Positions 35,676-43,532 of a DNA stretch of 64,000 bases are shown piece by piece (the stretch's first letter is position 1; every line of letters starts with the position of its first letter). The notes beneath the pieces were generated by a model that was not told the origin of the DNA, searched no databases, and was given only the letters and a program-made list of their open reading frames with translations. The position numbers were made by a program, and so were the translations under genes. The stretch lies in the NCBI GenBank assembly GCA_046294735.1, contig JBKBKB010000006.1:172970-236969 (forward strand), written 5' to 3'. The DNA comes from 34-65-8 sp046294735. GTDB lineage: Bacteria > Pseudomonadota > Alphaproteobacteria > Sphingomonadales > Sphingomonadaceae.

Positions 35676-37010
35676 ATGTTCGCACTTACCCGCAGCACCC
35701 GTCGCCGCTCCGGCGCCAGTGCAGCGCTCGCCCTCGCACTTCTGTGCGGCTCTGCCGTCACGCTGACGGCACTTGCATCACCAGCTTCTGCGCAGAGGAA
35801 CAAGAAGGAAGACCGGGCAGGAAAGCCGAACTACTCAAAGGGCTTCATCGCCGCCTATCAGGCTGCCGAGGCGTTGACCAAGGCGGGCGACAACGCCGGG
35901 GCCAAGGCCCAAATTCCGACTGTGGTGGCGGCTATCGAGAACGACGATGATCGCAACGTGGCGGGCGGTCTGCTGCTCAATGTCGGGATCGCGACCAATG
36001 ATACCGCCTTGCAGTTGCAGGGTGTGGAAATGATGCTGGCAAGCGGCAAGGTCGAAGCGGCCCGCCTCGGCACCTTCAACTACACCGCTTATCAGCTGGC
36101 ATCGCAAAACGGGAACCACGCCGCAGCACGAACCTATCTTGATCGTGCCATCGATCTACAACACACATTCGAAGCGCGGATGAGCGACGGTTCAACGCGC
36201 ACTCTCGGCCCGGACGATATGCGGCTGATGTATGCCGAAACCTACTTTGACCAGGATAAGTATGCCGAGGGGCTGGCTTACATGAACCAGCAGGTCGAGG
36301 ATCGCACCGCTGCCGGTGGGGCAGTCCCGCGTGACTGGATCGCGCGCTCGCTCGGGGTGGCCTACAACAACGATCAGTCTGACGCTGCGCTCTCTTTCAG
36401 CAAGCTTTTCGTGAAGCATTTCCCCTCGGACCTGAGCTGGGGCGATGCCATTGCGATCCAGCGTAACCTGATCGACTATGATCCGCAGCAATCGCTCGAT
36501 ATCCTGCGGCTCGCTGCGCGGACCAATGCCCTGCGCGATACCCGTTCCTATGTCGATTACATCGACGCCGCCGACGCACGCCGTCTGCCGGGCGAAGTCA
36601 AGCGGGTGATCGAAAACGGCATTGCGGCGGGCAAGCTGACCAGTGGTGATGTCTATGTCGCTGAAGCGAGCGGCATTGCCAATGCCCGGATCGCGGCGGA
36701 CCGGGCTGACCTGCCTGCGCTGGAGCGCGATGCCAAGGCAGCCAATGCCACTGCCGCAACGGCCAGCGGTGCGGGCGATGCCTTTCTGAGCTATCAGGAC
36801 TATGCCCGGGCCGAAGCCATGTACCAGATCGCGGCCGGCAAGCCCGGGGCGGACATGAGCCGGGTCATGCTGCGTCTGGGCATTGCCCAGGTCGGGCTGG
36901 GCAAGATGGACGAAGCTCTGGCCAGCTTCGCCAAAGTCGACGGCAGCCGCCGCCATATTGCGGACCTGTGGGAAATCCATGCCCGTCAGGCGGCCACTCC
37001 GGCCAGTTGA
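35676..37010 (+). CDS. Secreted TPR-like protein of unknown function
   Basis: A 444-residue exported protein. The N-terminus MFALTRSTRRRSGASAALAL continues into a hydrophobic segment and ends at ASPASAQ, a clear type I signal peptide (about 40 residues). The remainder is helical and repetitive with TPR-like segments: YQAAEALTKAGDNAGAKAQI, LGVAYNNDQSDAALSFSKLF and MLRLGIAQVGLGKMDEALAS. The ATG at 35676 has GGGAG at a good distance and was chosen over an ATG at 35646. No enzymatic motif was seen. It ends just before a strong hairpin. Confidence 0.8.
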   Translation: MFALTRSTRRRSGASAALALALLCGSAVTLTALASPASAQRNKKEDRAGKPNYSKGFIAAYQAAEALTKAGDNAGAKAQIPTVVAAIENDDDRNVAGGLLLNVGIATNDTALQLQGVEMMLASGKVEAARLGTFNYTAYQLASQNGNHAAARTYLDRAIDLQHTFEARMSDGSTRTLGPDDMRLMYAETYFDQDKYAEGLAYMNQQVEDRTAAGGAVPRDWIARSLGVAYNNDQSDAALSFSKLFVKHFPSDLSWGDAIAIQRNLIDYDPQQSLDILRLAARTNALRDTRSYVDYIDAADARRLPGEVKRVIENGIAAGKLTSGDVYVAEASGIANARIAADRADLPALERDAKAANATAATASGAGDAFLSYQDYARAEAMYQIAAGKPGADMSRVMLRLGIAQVGLGKMDEALASFAKVDGSRRHIADLWEIHARQAATPAS

Positions 37011-37030
37011 TGGTGGAGCGCTGGATTTGA

Positions 37031-37064
37031 GGAAAGGCGCGGGGCTTCAGCTCTGCGCCTTTCC
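37031..37064. terminator. Strong hairpin between convergent genes
   Basis: GGAAAGGCGCGGGGC pairs with GCTCTGCGCCTTTCC over 15 bp (two G-U) around a TTCA loop. It lies between the stops of the TPR-like and NYN genes. No T tract follows, so it may work with Rho or as an RNA-stabilising element. Confidence 0.6.
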
Positions 37065-37067
37065 GAT

Positions 37068-37796
37068 TCAGCGAACTCGCCGGGCGTAATAGTGCCCGTT
37101 TTCCCGCCGTTCGACTTTGAACTGGTCCAGCGTCGCAAACAGGTCGGATAGCCGTTTGTATCCAAAATTGCGGACGTCGAAGCTTGAACGGTTGCCGGCG
37201 ATCTTGCCGATCTCGCTGAGCGAGGCGTAGCCGTTCTCGTCGCGCTTGGCGGCTTTCCAGGCGGTGCCGAGAAGTTCGATCAGGTCTTCGTCGATCACCG
37301 CCTTGATCGGGGCCGAGACCAGCTTGCCTGGGTCCGGCTCGTCCTTGGCATCCCGGATCAGCGCATCAATATCGATGAACCGGGTGCAGGCAGACTGGAA
37401 GGCGACCGGTGTCTTTTCTTTGCTGCCGAAGCCATAGACGATCAGCCCGTCCTGCCGCAGCCGCGTGACCAGCGGAGTAAAATCGCTGTCAGAGCTCATG
37501 ATCCCGAACCCGTCGACCTTGCCCTGATATAGCAGGTCGATCGCATCGATGGTCATGGCCATGTCGGTGGCGTTCTTGCCCGCGGTCAGGTCGAACTGCT
37601 GCTGCGGCCGGATCCCGTACTTGTGGGTGATCTGGTCCCACCGCGCCAGGTTGTTCTTGGCAAAGTTGCCGTAGGCCCGCTTGATGTTCACCTGCCCCAG
37701 TTCAGCCATTACGGTCAGCACCGGATCGATCCCCTTGGGCGAGGTATTGTCTGCATCGATCAGCAGGGCGATGTTCTTGAGTGAGGTTTCAGCCAT
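37068..37796 (-). CDS. NYN-domain protein with C-terminal OST-HTH/LOTUS domain
   Basis: A 242-residue protein with a PIN-like NYN nuclease fold at the N-terminus: Asp clusters in NIALLIDADNTSPKG and GIMSSDSDFTPLVTRL, with TAGKNATDMAMTIDAIDLLY between, supply the acidic metal site. The last about 70 residues (VIDEDLIELLGTAWKAAKRD then GYKRLSDLFATLDQFKV) match the OST-HTH/LOTUS domain that can bind RNA. It is presumably an RNA-processing or decay factor of the LabA/YacP-type superfamily. The ATG at 37796 follows AGGGATGG and was chosen over an upstream frame extension. Confidence 0.88.
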   Translation of the reverse strand: MAETSLKNIALLIDADNTSPKGIDPVLTVMAELGQVNIKRAYGNFAKNNLARWDQITHKYGIRPQQQFDLTAGKNATDMAMTIDAIDLLYQGKVDGFGIMSSDSDFTPLVTRLRQDGLIVYGFGSKEKTPVAFQSACTRFIDIDALIRDAKDEPDPGKLVSAPIKAVIDEDLIELLGTAWKAAKRDENGYASLSEIGKIAGNRSSFDVRNFGYKRLSDLFATLDQFKVERRENGHYYARRVR

Positions 37797-37836
37797 CTGC
37801 CATCCCTGAAGCGACCGTGGGCAGACTGCAAGTGGG

Positions 37837-38478
37837 TTAGACGACCGGTTCGAATTCGCCGGACTTTTCGTCCAGCACGTGCAGCACGCCGTCGGAAATG
37901 GCAAAGAAAGTGCCACGCAGTTTCAGCGCGCCGCTCGCTTCCTTTTCACGGATGCAGGGAAATGTTCGCAGATTGTTGAGGCTGACCCGGACCCCGGCCA
38001 ATTCCATTGCCCGTTCGGCCTCCTGCCCTTCGGTTCCGAGCCTGGCCGCAATCGGCGCGCGCGCTTCGTCGAGCAGGTGTATCCAGTCTGCGATGAAGCC
38101 GCCTTCGCCGGGCCGGGCGCCGCGCAGCTCTTGTGTCAGAGCAGCCCGGCAACCGCCACACATGCCGTGGCCCATGACGACGATCTGTCGGACTTTGAGC
38201 ACCTGCACGGCAAACTCCAGCGCAGCAGAGACACCATGCAAACCCGGTGAGATTTCGAACGGCGGCACCAATGCAGCCACGTTGCGGACGACGAAAATCT
38301 CGCCTGGATCTACGTCGAATATCTGGGCCGGATCGACCCGGCTATCGGAACATCCGATGATCAGCAGCTTGGGGTTCTGCCCTTCTGCAGCAAGGCGATC
38401 GTAGCGGGCGCGCTGCAGGGGATAGCCGTGTTTGCGGAAACGGCGATATCCAGCGAGCAATTGCAAAAACTCAGGCAT
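37837..38478 (-). CDS. Beta-class carbonic anhydrase
   Basis: A 213-residue zinc enzyme interconverting CO2 and bicarbonate. The zinc ligands are Cys43 and Asp45-Arg47 in IIGCSDSRVDP, His104 and Cys107 in VMGHGMCGGC. FVVRNVAALVPPFE is the second conserved strand. It is the last gene of a sbtA-sbtB-carbonic anhydrase operon, starting one base inside the sbtB stop (TGATG). The set would bring bicarbonate into the cell and equilibrate it with CO2. Confidence 0.95.
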   Translation of the reverse strand: MPEFLQLLAGYRRFRKHGYPLQRARYDRLAAEGQNPKLLIIGCSDSRVDPAQIFDVDPGEIFVVRNVAALVPPFEISPGLHGVSAALEFAVQVLKVRQIVVMGHGMCGGCRAALTQELRGARPGEGGFIADWIHLLDEARAPIAARLGTEGQEAERAMELAGVRVSLNNLRTFPCIREKEASGALKLRGTFFAISDGVLHVLDEKSGEFEPVV

Positions 38479-38786
38479 CAGAACCGCTCACCGCGAATGA
38501 CTTCGACATCCCACATGGTGAGCAGCAGGCCATGACTCGACAGGATCGGAGCCAGGTCCTCGGCCAGGGCCATGGCCCTGTCCTGTGCGGCGATGGTAAG
38601 CACGAAGACCTTGTCCGTGCCCATGACCCGTTCCTCGCGCCAGCGGCCTTCACGGCCCTTGCCCGATGTCACCGGGGTGATTGTCCAGCCGGAGATTCCG
38701 GCCCTGTCAATCGCATCAGTGACCCGGCGGGCCAGCGCCGAGTCGGTCAGGATTTCAATCCGCTTGCGGATGACGGTTTCGATCAT
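38478..38786 (-). CDS. SbtB-like PII-family regulator
   Basis: A 102-residue PII-like protein. It has a ferredoxin-like flow with IEILTDSALARRVTDAIDRA, a T-loop region SGKGREGRWREE, and the second half FVLTIAAQDRAMALAEDLAP with LLTMWDVEVIRGERF. The position directly behind an SbtA-type transporter is that of SbtB, which binds cyclic AMP and adenine nucleotides and restrains SbtA in cyanobacteria. The C-terminal CGPEGC disulfide loop of some cyanobacterial SbtB proteins is absent. It is 13 bp from sbtA and overlaps the carbonic anhydrase gene by one base. Confidence 0.82.
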   Translation of the reverse strand: MIETVIRKRIEILTDSALARRVTDAIDRAGISGWTITPVTSGKGREGRWREERVMGTDKVFVLTIAAQDRAMALAEDLAPILSSHGLLLTMWDVEVIRGERF

Positions 38787-38799
38787 GGGGCAATTTCCA

Positions 38800-39786
38800 T
38801 CATGGCACAGGCGCGGCTCCTCCGGCCAGCATGGTCGCAAACGCTGTAGTGAGGCCGATGTTTACGAGGATATTGAACGGGAAAGTGATGCTGAGCGACA
38901 TGGTCAGGTAGATGCCGGGATCGGCCTCTGGCAGGGCAAGCCGCATAGCTGCGGGGACCGCGATATAGCTGGCGCTGGCGCAGAGCACCCCGAAGGCGGC
39001 GGTTGAGCCCAAGTCCAGCCCGATCGCGTGTCCGGCCAGGGTGCCCAGCGCACCGTTGATTAGAGGCAGCACGATGGCGATTGTGGCCAGCCGCCAGGTC
39101 ACTGCGCGTGCGTCCATCATCCGGCGTGCCGCGATCAGGCCCATGTCGAGCAGGAACAGGCACAGCACACCCTTGAAGCCGGCCTCAAAGAACGGCGAGA
39201 CTTCGGCAAAGCCATCCGGTCCGGCAATCATCCCGATGGCAAAGGCCCCCAGCAGCAACACCACCGATGCGTTCAGAAATACCTCGTGGAACAGCTCGCC
39301 GCGCCCGCGTCCACCGTCCTTGTTGGACAACCCGCGTGCCAGTAACAGGCCAGTCAGGATCGCTGGCGTTTCCATCGCGGCGAGAACCGCAACCATGTAG
39401 CCTTGGGGAACCAGTGCCGAGGCGGTGAGAATCTCGACTGCGGTAACGTAGGTGACCACGCTGACGGAGCCATAATGTGCGGCCACCGCCCCGGCGTTGA
39501 TCCGATCAAGCCGACCAAAGCTGCGGAGCAGGACATTGGCCAGCAAGGGCAGCAGGAAGCTCGCCATAATCCCGGCAAGCAGGGCCAGCGTGACGTTCGC
39601 GTCGATCCCAGACTGAGCCACGGCGACCCCGCCCTTCAGTCCGATGGCCGTCATGAGATAGAGCGACATGCCCTTGGCGATCGCTTCCGGAATGGCAAGA
39701 TCGGACCGCGCGAAGGCAGCCAGCAGCCCAAGCACGAAAAACAGCACCACGGGCGACGTGAAGGTTTGGAAGACAGTAGCGTCCAT
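38800..39786 (-). CDS. SbtA-type sodium-dependent bicarbonate transporter
   Basis: A 328-residue membrane protein with about ten helices in two similar halves. It contains PVVLFFVLGLLAAFARSDL, MTAIGLKGGVAVAQSG and HYGSVSVVTYVTAVEIL, the last two typical of the SbtA (DUF897) family, and a C-terminal half with LLDMGLIAARRMMDAR and FGVLCASASYIAVPAAMRLA. SbtA takes up bicarbonate with sodium. The gene pairs with a PII-like regulator and a carbonic anhydrase. The ATG at 39786 fits the family N-terminus; a longer open frame overlapping the lipA side is not credible. Confidence 0.9.
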   Translation of the reverse strand: MDATVFQTFTSPVVLFFVLGLLAAFARSDLAIPEAIAKGMSLYLMTAIGLKGGVAVAQSGIDANVTLALLAGIMASFLLPLLANVLLRSFGRLDRINAGAVAAHYGSVSVVTYVTAVEILTASALVPQGYMVAVLAAMETPAILTGLLLARGLSNKDGGRGRGELFHEVFLNASVVLLLGAFAIGMIAGPDGFAEVSPFFEAGFKGVLCLFLLDMGLIAARRMMDARAVTWRLATIAIVLPLINGALGTLAGHAIGLDLGSTAAFGVLCASASYIAVPAAMRLALPEADPGIYLTMSLSITFPFNILVNIGLTTAFATMLAGGAAPVP

Positions 39787-39889
39787 GAGATGCGGCGCTA
39801 GCTGAGGCTGTGCCTGCGAACAAGTCGCAACATCGCGCCAGGCCAAACGGCCATTGCACGGTGATGTGAGCAGGCCTAGATGGCGAAGC

Positions 39890-40831
39890 ATGAACGACCT
39901 CTCCAGCGCCCCGCAACCCGAAGACGAGCGGCCTGCGCGCCAGCGCAAACCGGACTGGATTCGCGTCAAGGCGCCAACCAGCGAGGGCTATCACGAGACT
40001 CGCCGCCTGATGCGCGATCTCAACCTTAATACCGTGTGCGAGGAAGCCGCCTGCCCCAACATCGGTGAGTGCTGGAGCAAGAAGCACGCCACCGTGATGA
40101 TCCTGGGCGATGTCTGCACCCGCGCCTGCGCGTTCTGCAACGTGAAGACCGGGATGCCGCGCACGGTCGATCCGATGGAACCGGAAAACGTCGCTATCGC
40201 GGCGGGCAAGATGGGCCTGGAGCACATTGTCATCACCTCGGTCGACCGTGATGACCTGCCCGATGGCGGGGCGGGGCAGTTCGTGAAGGTGATCAAGGCC
40301 CTGCGACGCGAGACGCCGCACACCACCATCGAAATCCTGACCCCTGACTTCCGTGGCAAGATGCGCCCTGCGGTCGAGGCAATCTGCGAAGCTGGGCCGG
40401 ATGTCTACAACCACAACCTCGAGACCGTTCCGCGTCTCTATCCCACTATCCGTCCGGGTGCGCGCTACTATGCTTCGCTCCGGCTGCTGGAGGAGGTCAA
40501 GGCCCACGACCCGATGATCTTCACCAAGTCAGGCATAATGCTGGGTCTGGGCGAACAGCGGCTGGAAGTTCATCAGGTGATGGATGACATGCGCAGCGCC
40601 GATGTCGATTTCATCACCATGGGGCAATATCTCCAGCCGACCCCGCGCCATGCCAAGGTTGAGGAGTTCGTCACCCCCAAGGCTTTTGCGGCCTATGGCG
40701 CGATTGCCCGGGCCAAGGGATTCCTGCAGGTGGCAGCAAGTCCGCTGACCCGCTCAAGCTATCATGCTGGTGACGATTTCGCCCAGATGAAGGCGTCGCG
40801 CGAAGCAAAGTTGGCCAAGCAGCGCGGCTGA
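39890..40831 (+). CDS. lipA: Lipoyl synthase
   Basis: LipA inserts two sulfurs into octanoyl groups on lipoyl domains such as that of PdhB in this window. The 313-residue radical-SAM protein has the auxiliary cluster Cys50, Cys55 and Cys61 (CEEAACPNIGEC) and the SAM cluster Cys76, Cys80 and Cys83 (CTRACAFC). The MILGDVCTRACAF and TSVDRDDLPDGGAGQF motifs are as expected. It is followed by ratA-like with a one-base TGATG overlap, a pairing common in alphaproteobacteria. Confidence 0.98.
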   Translation: MNDLSSAPQPEDERPARQRKPDWIRVKAPTSEGYHETRRLMRDLNLNTVCEEAACPNIGECWSKKHATVMILGDVCTRACAFCNVKTGMPRTVDPMEPENVAIAAGKMGLEHIVITSVDRDDLPDGGAGQFVKVIKALRRETPHTTIEILTPDFRGKMRPAVEAICEAGPDVYNHNLETVPRLYPTIRPGARYYASLRLLEEVKAHDPMIFTKSGIMLGLGEQRLEVHQVMDDMRSADVDFITMGQYLQPTPRHAKVEEFVTPKAFAAYGAIARAKGFLQVAASPLTRSSYHAGDDFAQMKASREAKLAKQRG

Positions 40832-41292
40832 TGCCGGGTATTCGTGAACAGAGGACGGTGCCTTACAGCGCGGCCCAGATGTTCGATCTGGTTGCTGATG
40901 TGGCGCGCTATCGTGAGTTCCTGCCGTGGGTGGTGGCGACCCGGATCCGGTCCGACAGTGACAGCGAGATGATTGCCGACATGGTGGTCGGCTTCAAGAG
41001 CCTGCGGGAAAGCTTTACCTCCCGCGTCCTCAAGAACCGGCCTGACAAGATCGAGGTGATCTACGTCGATGGCCCGTTGCGCGATCTCGACAATATCTGG
41101 CGGTTCGAGGACCTACCCGAAGGCGGGTGCCGGATCGATTTCGAAGTCCAGTTCACCTTCCGCAATCGCGTGTTTGAGGCGTTGGCGGGTCAGTATTTCG
41201 ATCGTGCTTTCCGCAAGATGGTGGAAGCGTTCGAGGCCCGCGCCCACGCGCTCTATGGCAGCAGCAACTCCAGCGCGCAAAGCGTCGCATGA
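40831..41292 (+). CDS. Type II toxin-antitoxin RatA-like / COQ10-family START-domain protein
   Basis: A 153-residue START-like protein. The opening RTVPYSAAQMFDLVADVARYREFLPW and VGFKSLRESFTSRV, with FRNRVFEALAGQYFDRAFRKM, are characteristic of the COQ10/RatA family, which binds ubiquinone and aids respiration; in E. coli RatA is reported to affect ribosome subunit joining. The lipA-ratA pairing suggests the respiratory role. Its 3' end overlaps the convergent cinA gene by 40 bp, so the last dozen codons of each are coded on opposite strands of the same DNA. Confidence 0.88.
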   Translation: MPGIREQRTVPYSAAQMFDLVADVARYREFLPWVVATRIRSDSDSEMIADMVVGFKSLRESFTSRVLKNRPDKIEVIYVDGPLRDLDNIWRFEDLPEGGCRIDFEVQFTFRNRVFEALAGQYFDRAFRKMVEAFEARAHALYGSSNSSAQSVA

Positions 41293-41753
41293 CGGCGGAT
41301 TTCCGCCCGCCCGAGATCACCGAATGACTTGAGCTCGCCTTCCGGAGTGCCGTCCTCCCCGCGCACAACGCGGGCGAAAACCACGGTGCCAACCGGCTTG
41401 TGCAGTGTTCCGCCGCCCGGCCCGGCGACCCCGCTGACCGCCACCGCTACATCCGCGCCGCTCTTCTTGAGCGCGCCGGACGCCATCGCCCAGGCGCAGG
41501 CGATCGAGACGGCGCCAAAAGTCTCGATAATATCGCTCGAAACTCCGAGCATCTCCATTTTGGATTCGTTCGAATAGGTGACGAAGCCCCGGTCCAGCAC
41601 AGATGACGAGCCAGGAATCTCGGTCAGGGCCCCTGCCACCAGACCGCCAGTGCAGCTTTCGGCCAAGACGACCTTGCGCCCCAGAGCGGCGTTGGTTTCG
41701 ACTACCCGGCGTGCAAGATCGTCGATCTCCGGCGGTAGCAGTCCGTCAGCCAT
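41253..41753 (-). CDS. CinA C-terminal-type nicotinamide-nucleotide amidohydrolase (PncC)
   Basis: A 166-residue single-domain CinA/PncC protein. It deamidates nicotinamide mononucleotide in NAD recycling. Motifs: VVLAESCTGGLVAGALTEIPG near residues 28-48, RGFVTYSNESKMEMLGV, and VAVSGVAGPGG. It lacks the N-terminal molybdopterin-binding-like domain of full CinA, as is common in proteobacteria. The start overlaps the gene upstream by one base and its end overlaps the convergent ratA-like gene by 40 bp. Confidence 0.92.
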   Translation of the reverse strand: MADGLLPPEIDDLARRVVETNAALGRKVVLAESCTGGLVAGALTEIPGSSSVLDRGFVTYSNESKMEMLGVSSDIIETFGAVSIACAWAMASGALKKSGADVAVAVSGVAGPGGGTLHKPVGTVVFARVVRGEDGTPEGELKSFGDLGRAEIRRHATLCALELLLP

Positions 41754-42307
41754 CAACGGGTTGCCGGGCAAAGGCGGGGGTTTTCGACCTTGGCAATGTC
41801 GAGAATGAATGTCAGCAAACCGCCGACATTTTCCGGCGGCAGCGGGGCCATCAGTTCCACACCGCGCTCGATCCGGGCACAATCGGTGGGCTTGATTTCC
41901 TCGGCAACCTTCTGTTCGACGATGGCGTCAACCAGGGGCCGAACCGTATCCGGGGGCAGGACGGCCAGCATGGCTATCATGCCAGCCCCTTCCTTATCAT
42001 CACCGGCAAATTGTGACAGCATCCGCATAGCGCCCGGCCATGCTTTTGACTGTTGGGCCACGTAGGGCGCAAGGAAAGCTGCGCTGTTGGTCGCCATGAA
42101 CCCGTTTGGCGAAAGCGTTGCAGCGCATTTGCTTTGCACTGCCTGAGCGAGGATCGGCATGGTGTAGACGACAGCATCGGAGAGATCGGCCTGGGCAATG
42201 CAGGCTTCGGCCTTGGCCTGGGCCAGTGCCACCTGATGCTGGGTCATGGCCGCAAGACCGAGTCCGAAAGCGAGCATTCTGAAACGAAGCGAAGTCATTG
42301 GTCTCAT
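41753..42307 (-). CDS. Secreted protein of unknown function
   Basis: A 184-residue protein with a signal peptide (RMLAFGLGLAAMTQHQ up to about residue 30). The mature part is helical with three Cys (ACIAQ, SKCAATL, TDCARIE) and a hydrophobic, Met-rich run. No family is recognised. The ATG at 42307 overlaps the ispDF stop as ATGA, so it is coupled to ispDF upstream and to cinA downstream. A second ATG four codons in is also possible. Its position between ispDF and cinA is a local arrangement without functional hint. Confidence 0.75.
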   Translation of the reverse strand: MRPMTSLRFRMLAFGLGLAAMTQHQVALAQAKAEACIAQADLSDAVVYTMPILAQAVQSKCAATLSPNGFMATNSAAFLAPYVAQQSKAWPGAMRMLSQFAGDDKEGAGMIAMLAVLPPDTVRPLVDAIVEQKVAEEIKPTDCARIERGVELMAPLPPENVGGLLTFILDIAKVENPRLCPATR

Positions 42308-43455
42308 GCCTCCTTGAAAACTGTCGCAACCGCCTGCGCGGCAATACCCTCTCCACGGCCGGTAAATCCAAGCCGCTCGGTGGTTGTCGCTTTCACGCTA
42401 ACCTGTTCGAGACCGGTCGCCAAGAGCGCGGCGATTCGGGCGCGGATCGTGTCCCGGTGCGGGCCGATCCTGGGTGCCTCGCATATGATCGTCAGATCGA
42501 CATTTCCGATTGCATAGCCCGCCTCGCGCACCAGCTGTGCGGCATGCTCGACAAAGCGGGACGATGGCGCGCCCTTCCACTGGGGATCACTGGGGGGGAA
42601 ATGGCTGCCGATGTCCCCTTGGGCAATGGCCCCCAGCAAAGCATCGACCAGTGCATGGAGTGCAACATCGGCATCACTGTGGCCGGAAAGGCCTTTGTCA
42701 TGCTCGATCCGGACTCCGCCCAGCCAAAGCTCTTCGCCAGTCGCCAGCCGGTGGACATCGTAGCCCGTCCCGATCCTGAAAGCAGGGGCACTGCCCATGA
42801 AGTCCTCCGCAAAAGTCAGCTTCTTCAGCCGTTCGTCGCCATCGACCAGCGCAACCTCATGCTTGGCTGCGCGCAGGACCTGAGCGTCGTCCCCGGCAAC
42901 CGGTTCGCCTTGCCATGAACGATGGGCGCCCAGTATTTGACCGAACCTGAACGCCTGCGGGGTCTGCACCCGGCGCAGCGCCTCGCGCGGTGCGGCTCCG
43001 GTCATCAGGCCTTCCTCGGCCAGTGCCAGACTGTCAACCACCGGCAGGACCGGGATCGCCCCGGGATAGCGGTCGAGCGCGGCCAGCAATCGCGCAATCA
43101 CCCGCTCAGGCAAATCGGGGCGGGCAGCATCATGGATCAGCACCCGCTCCGGCGAAGCAGGCGCAAGGGCTTCCAGCGCATGGCGCACGGATTGCTGGCG
43201 GGTTGCCCCGCCGGTTACCAACGTCACCTGGGGAAGTCCTTCAAGGGCTTCGGCCATGGCCAGTTCGCCATTTTCCGGAATGGCAACCACCACCAGACTG
43301 GCGCCGGCCCCAAGCAACCGTTCGACCGAATGGCGCACCACCGGCTTGCCGCGCCAGGGCGCGAACTGCTTGGGTAGGGGCTGCCCGGCTCGCAGGCCCT
43401 TGCCCGCGGCAACCACAATGGCGGCGAAGGACGGGAAGTGGGCGGGTTCGGTCAT
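42304..43455 (-). CDS. ispDF: Bifunctional IspD/IspF enzyme (MEP pathway)
   Basis: A fused enzyme of the MEP isoprenoid route. The N-terminal part (about residues 1-220) is 2-C-methyl-D-erythritol 4-phosphate cytidylyltransferase with AAIVVAAGKGLRAG and VLIHDAARPDLP. The C-terminal part (about 225-383) is the cyclodiphosphate synthase with the zinc-binding GYDVHRL and LSGHSDADVALHALVDALLG. The 383-residue length is usual for the fusion seen in alphaproteobacteria. The ATG at 43455 was preferred over a 33-codon open extension; the divergent dusB starts 77 bp away. Confidence 0.97.
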   Translation of the reverse strand: MTEPAHFPSFAAIVVAAGKGLRAGQPLPKQFAPWRGKPVVRHSVERLLGAGASLVVVAIPENGELAMAEALEGLPQVTLVTGGATRQQSVRHALEALAPASPERVLIHDAARPDLPERVIARLLAALDRYPGAIPVLPVVDSLALAEEGLMTGAAPREALRRVQTPQAFRFGQILGAHRSWQGEPVAGDDAQVLRAAKHEVALVDGDERLKKLTFAEDFMGSAPAFRIGTGYDVHRLATGEELWLGGVRIEHDKGLSGHSDADVALHALVDALLGAIAQGDIGSHFPPSDPQWKGAPSSRFVEHAAQLVREAGYAIGNVDLTIICEAPRIGPHRDTIRARIAALLATGLEQVSVKATTTERLGFTGRGEGIAAQAVATVFKEA

Positions 43456-43532
43456 GACTGCGCGCGGGCTAGCCGCTTGCAGCATCCCCTGCAATGCACT
43501 ATGCGCTGCCCAAATTTTAGGCACAATCAGAC

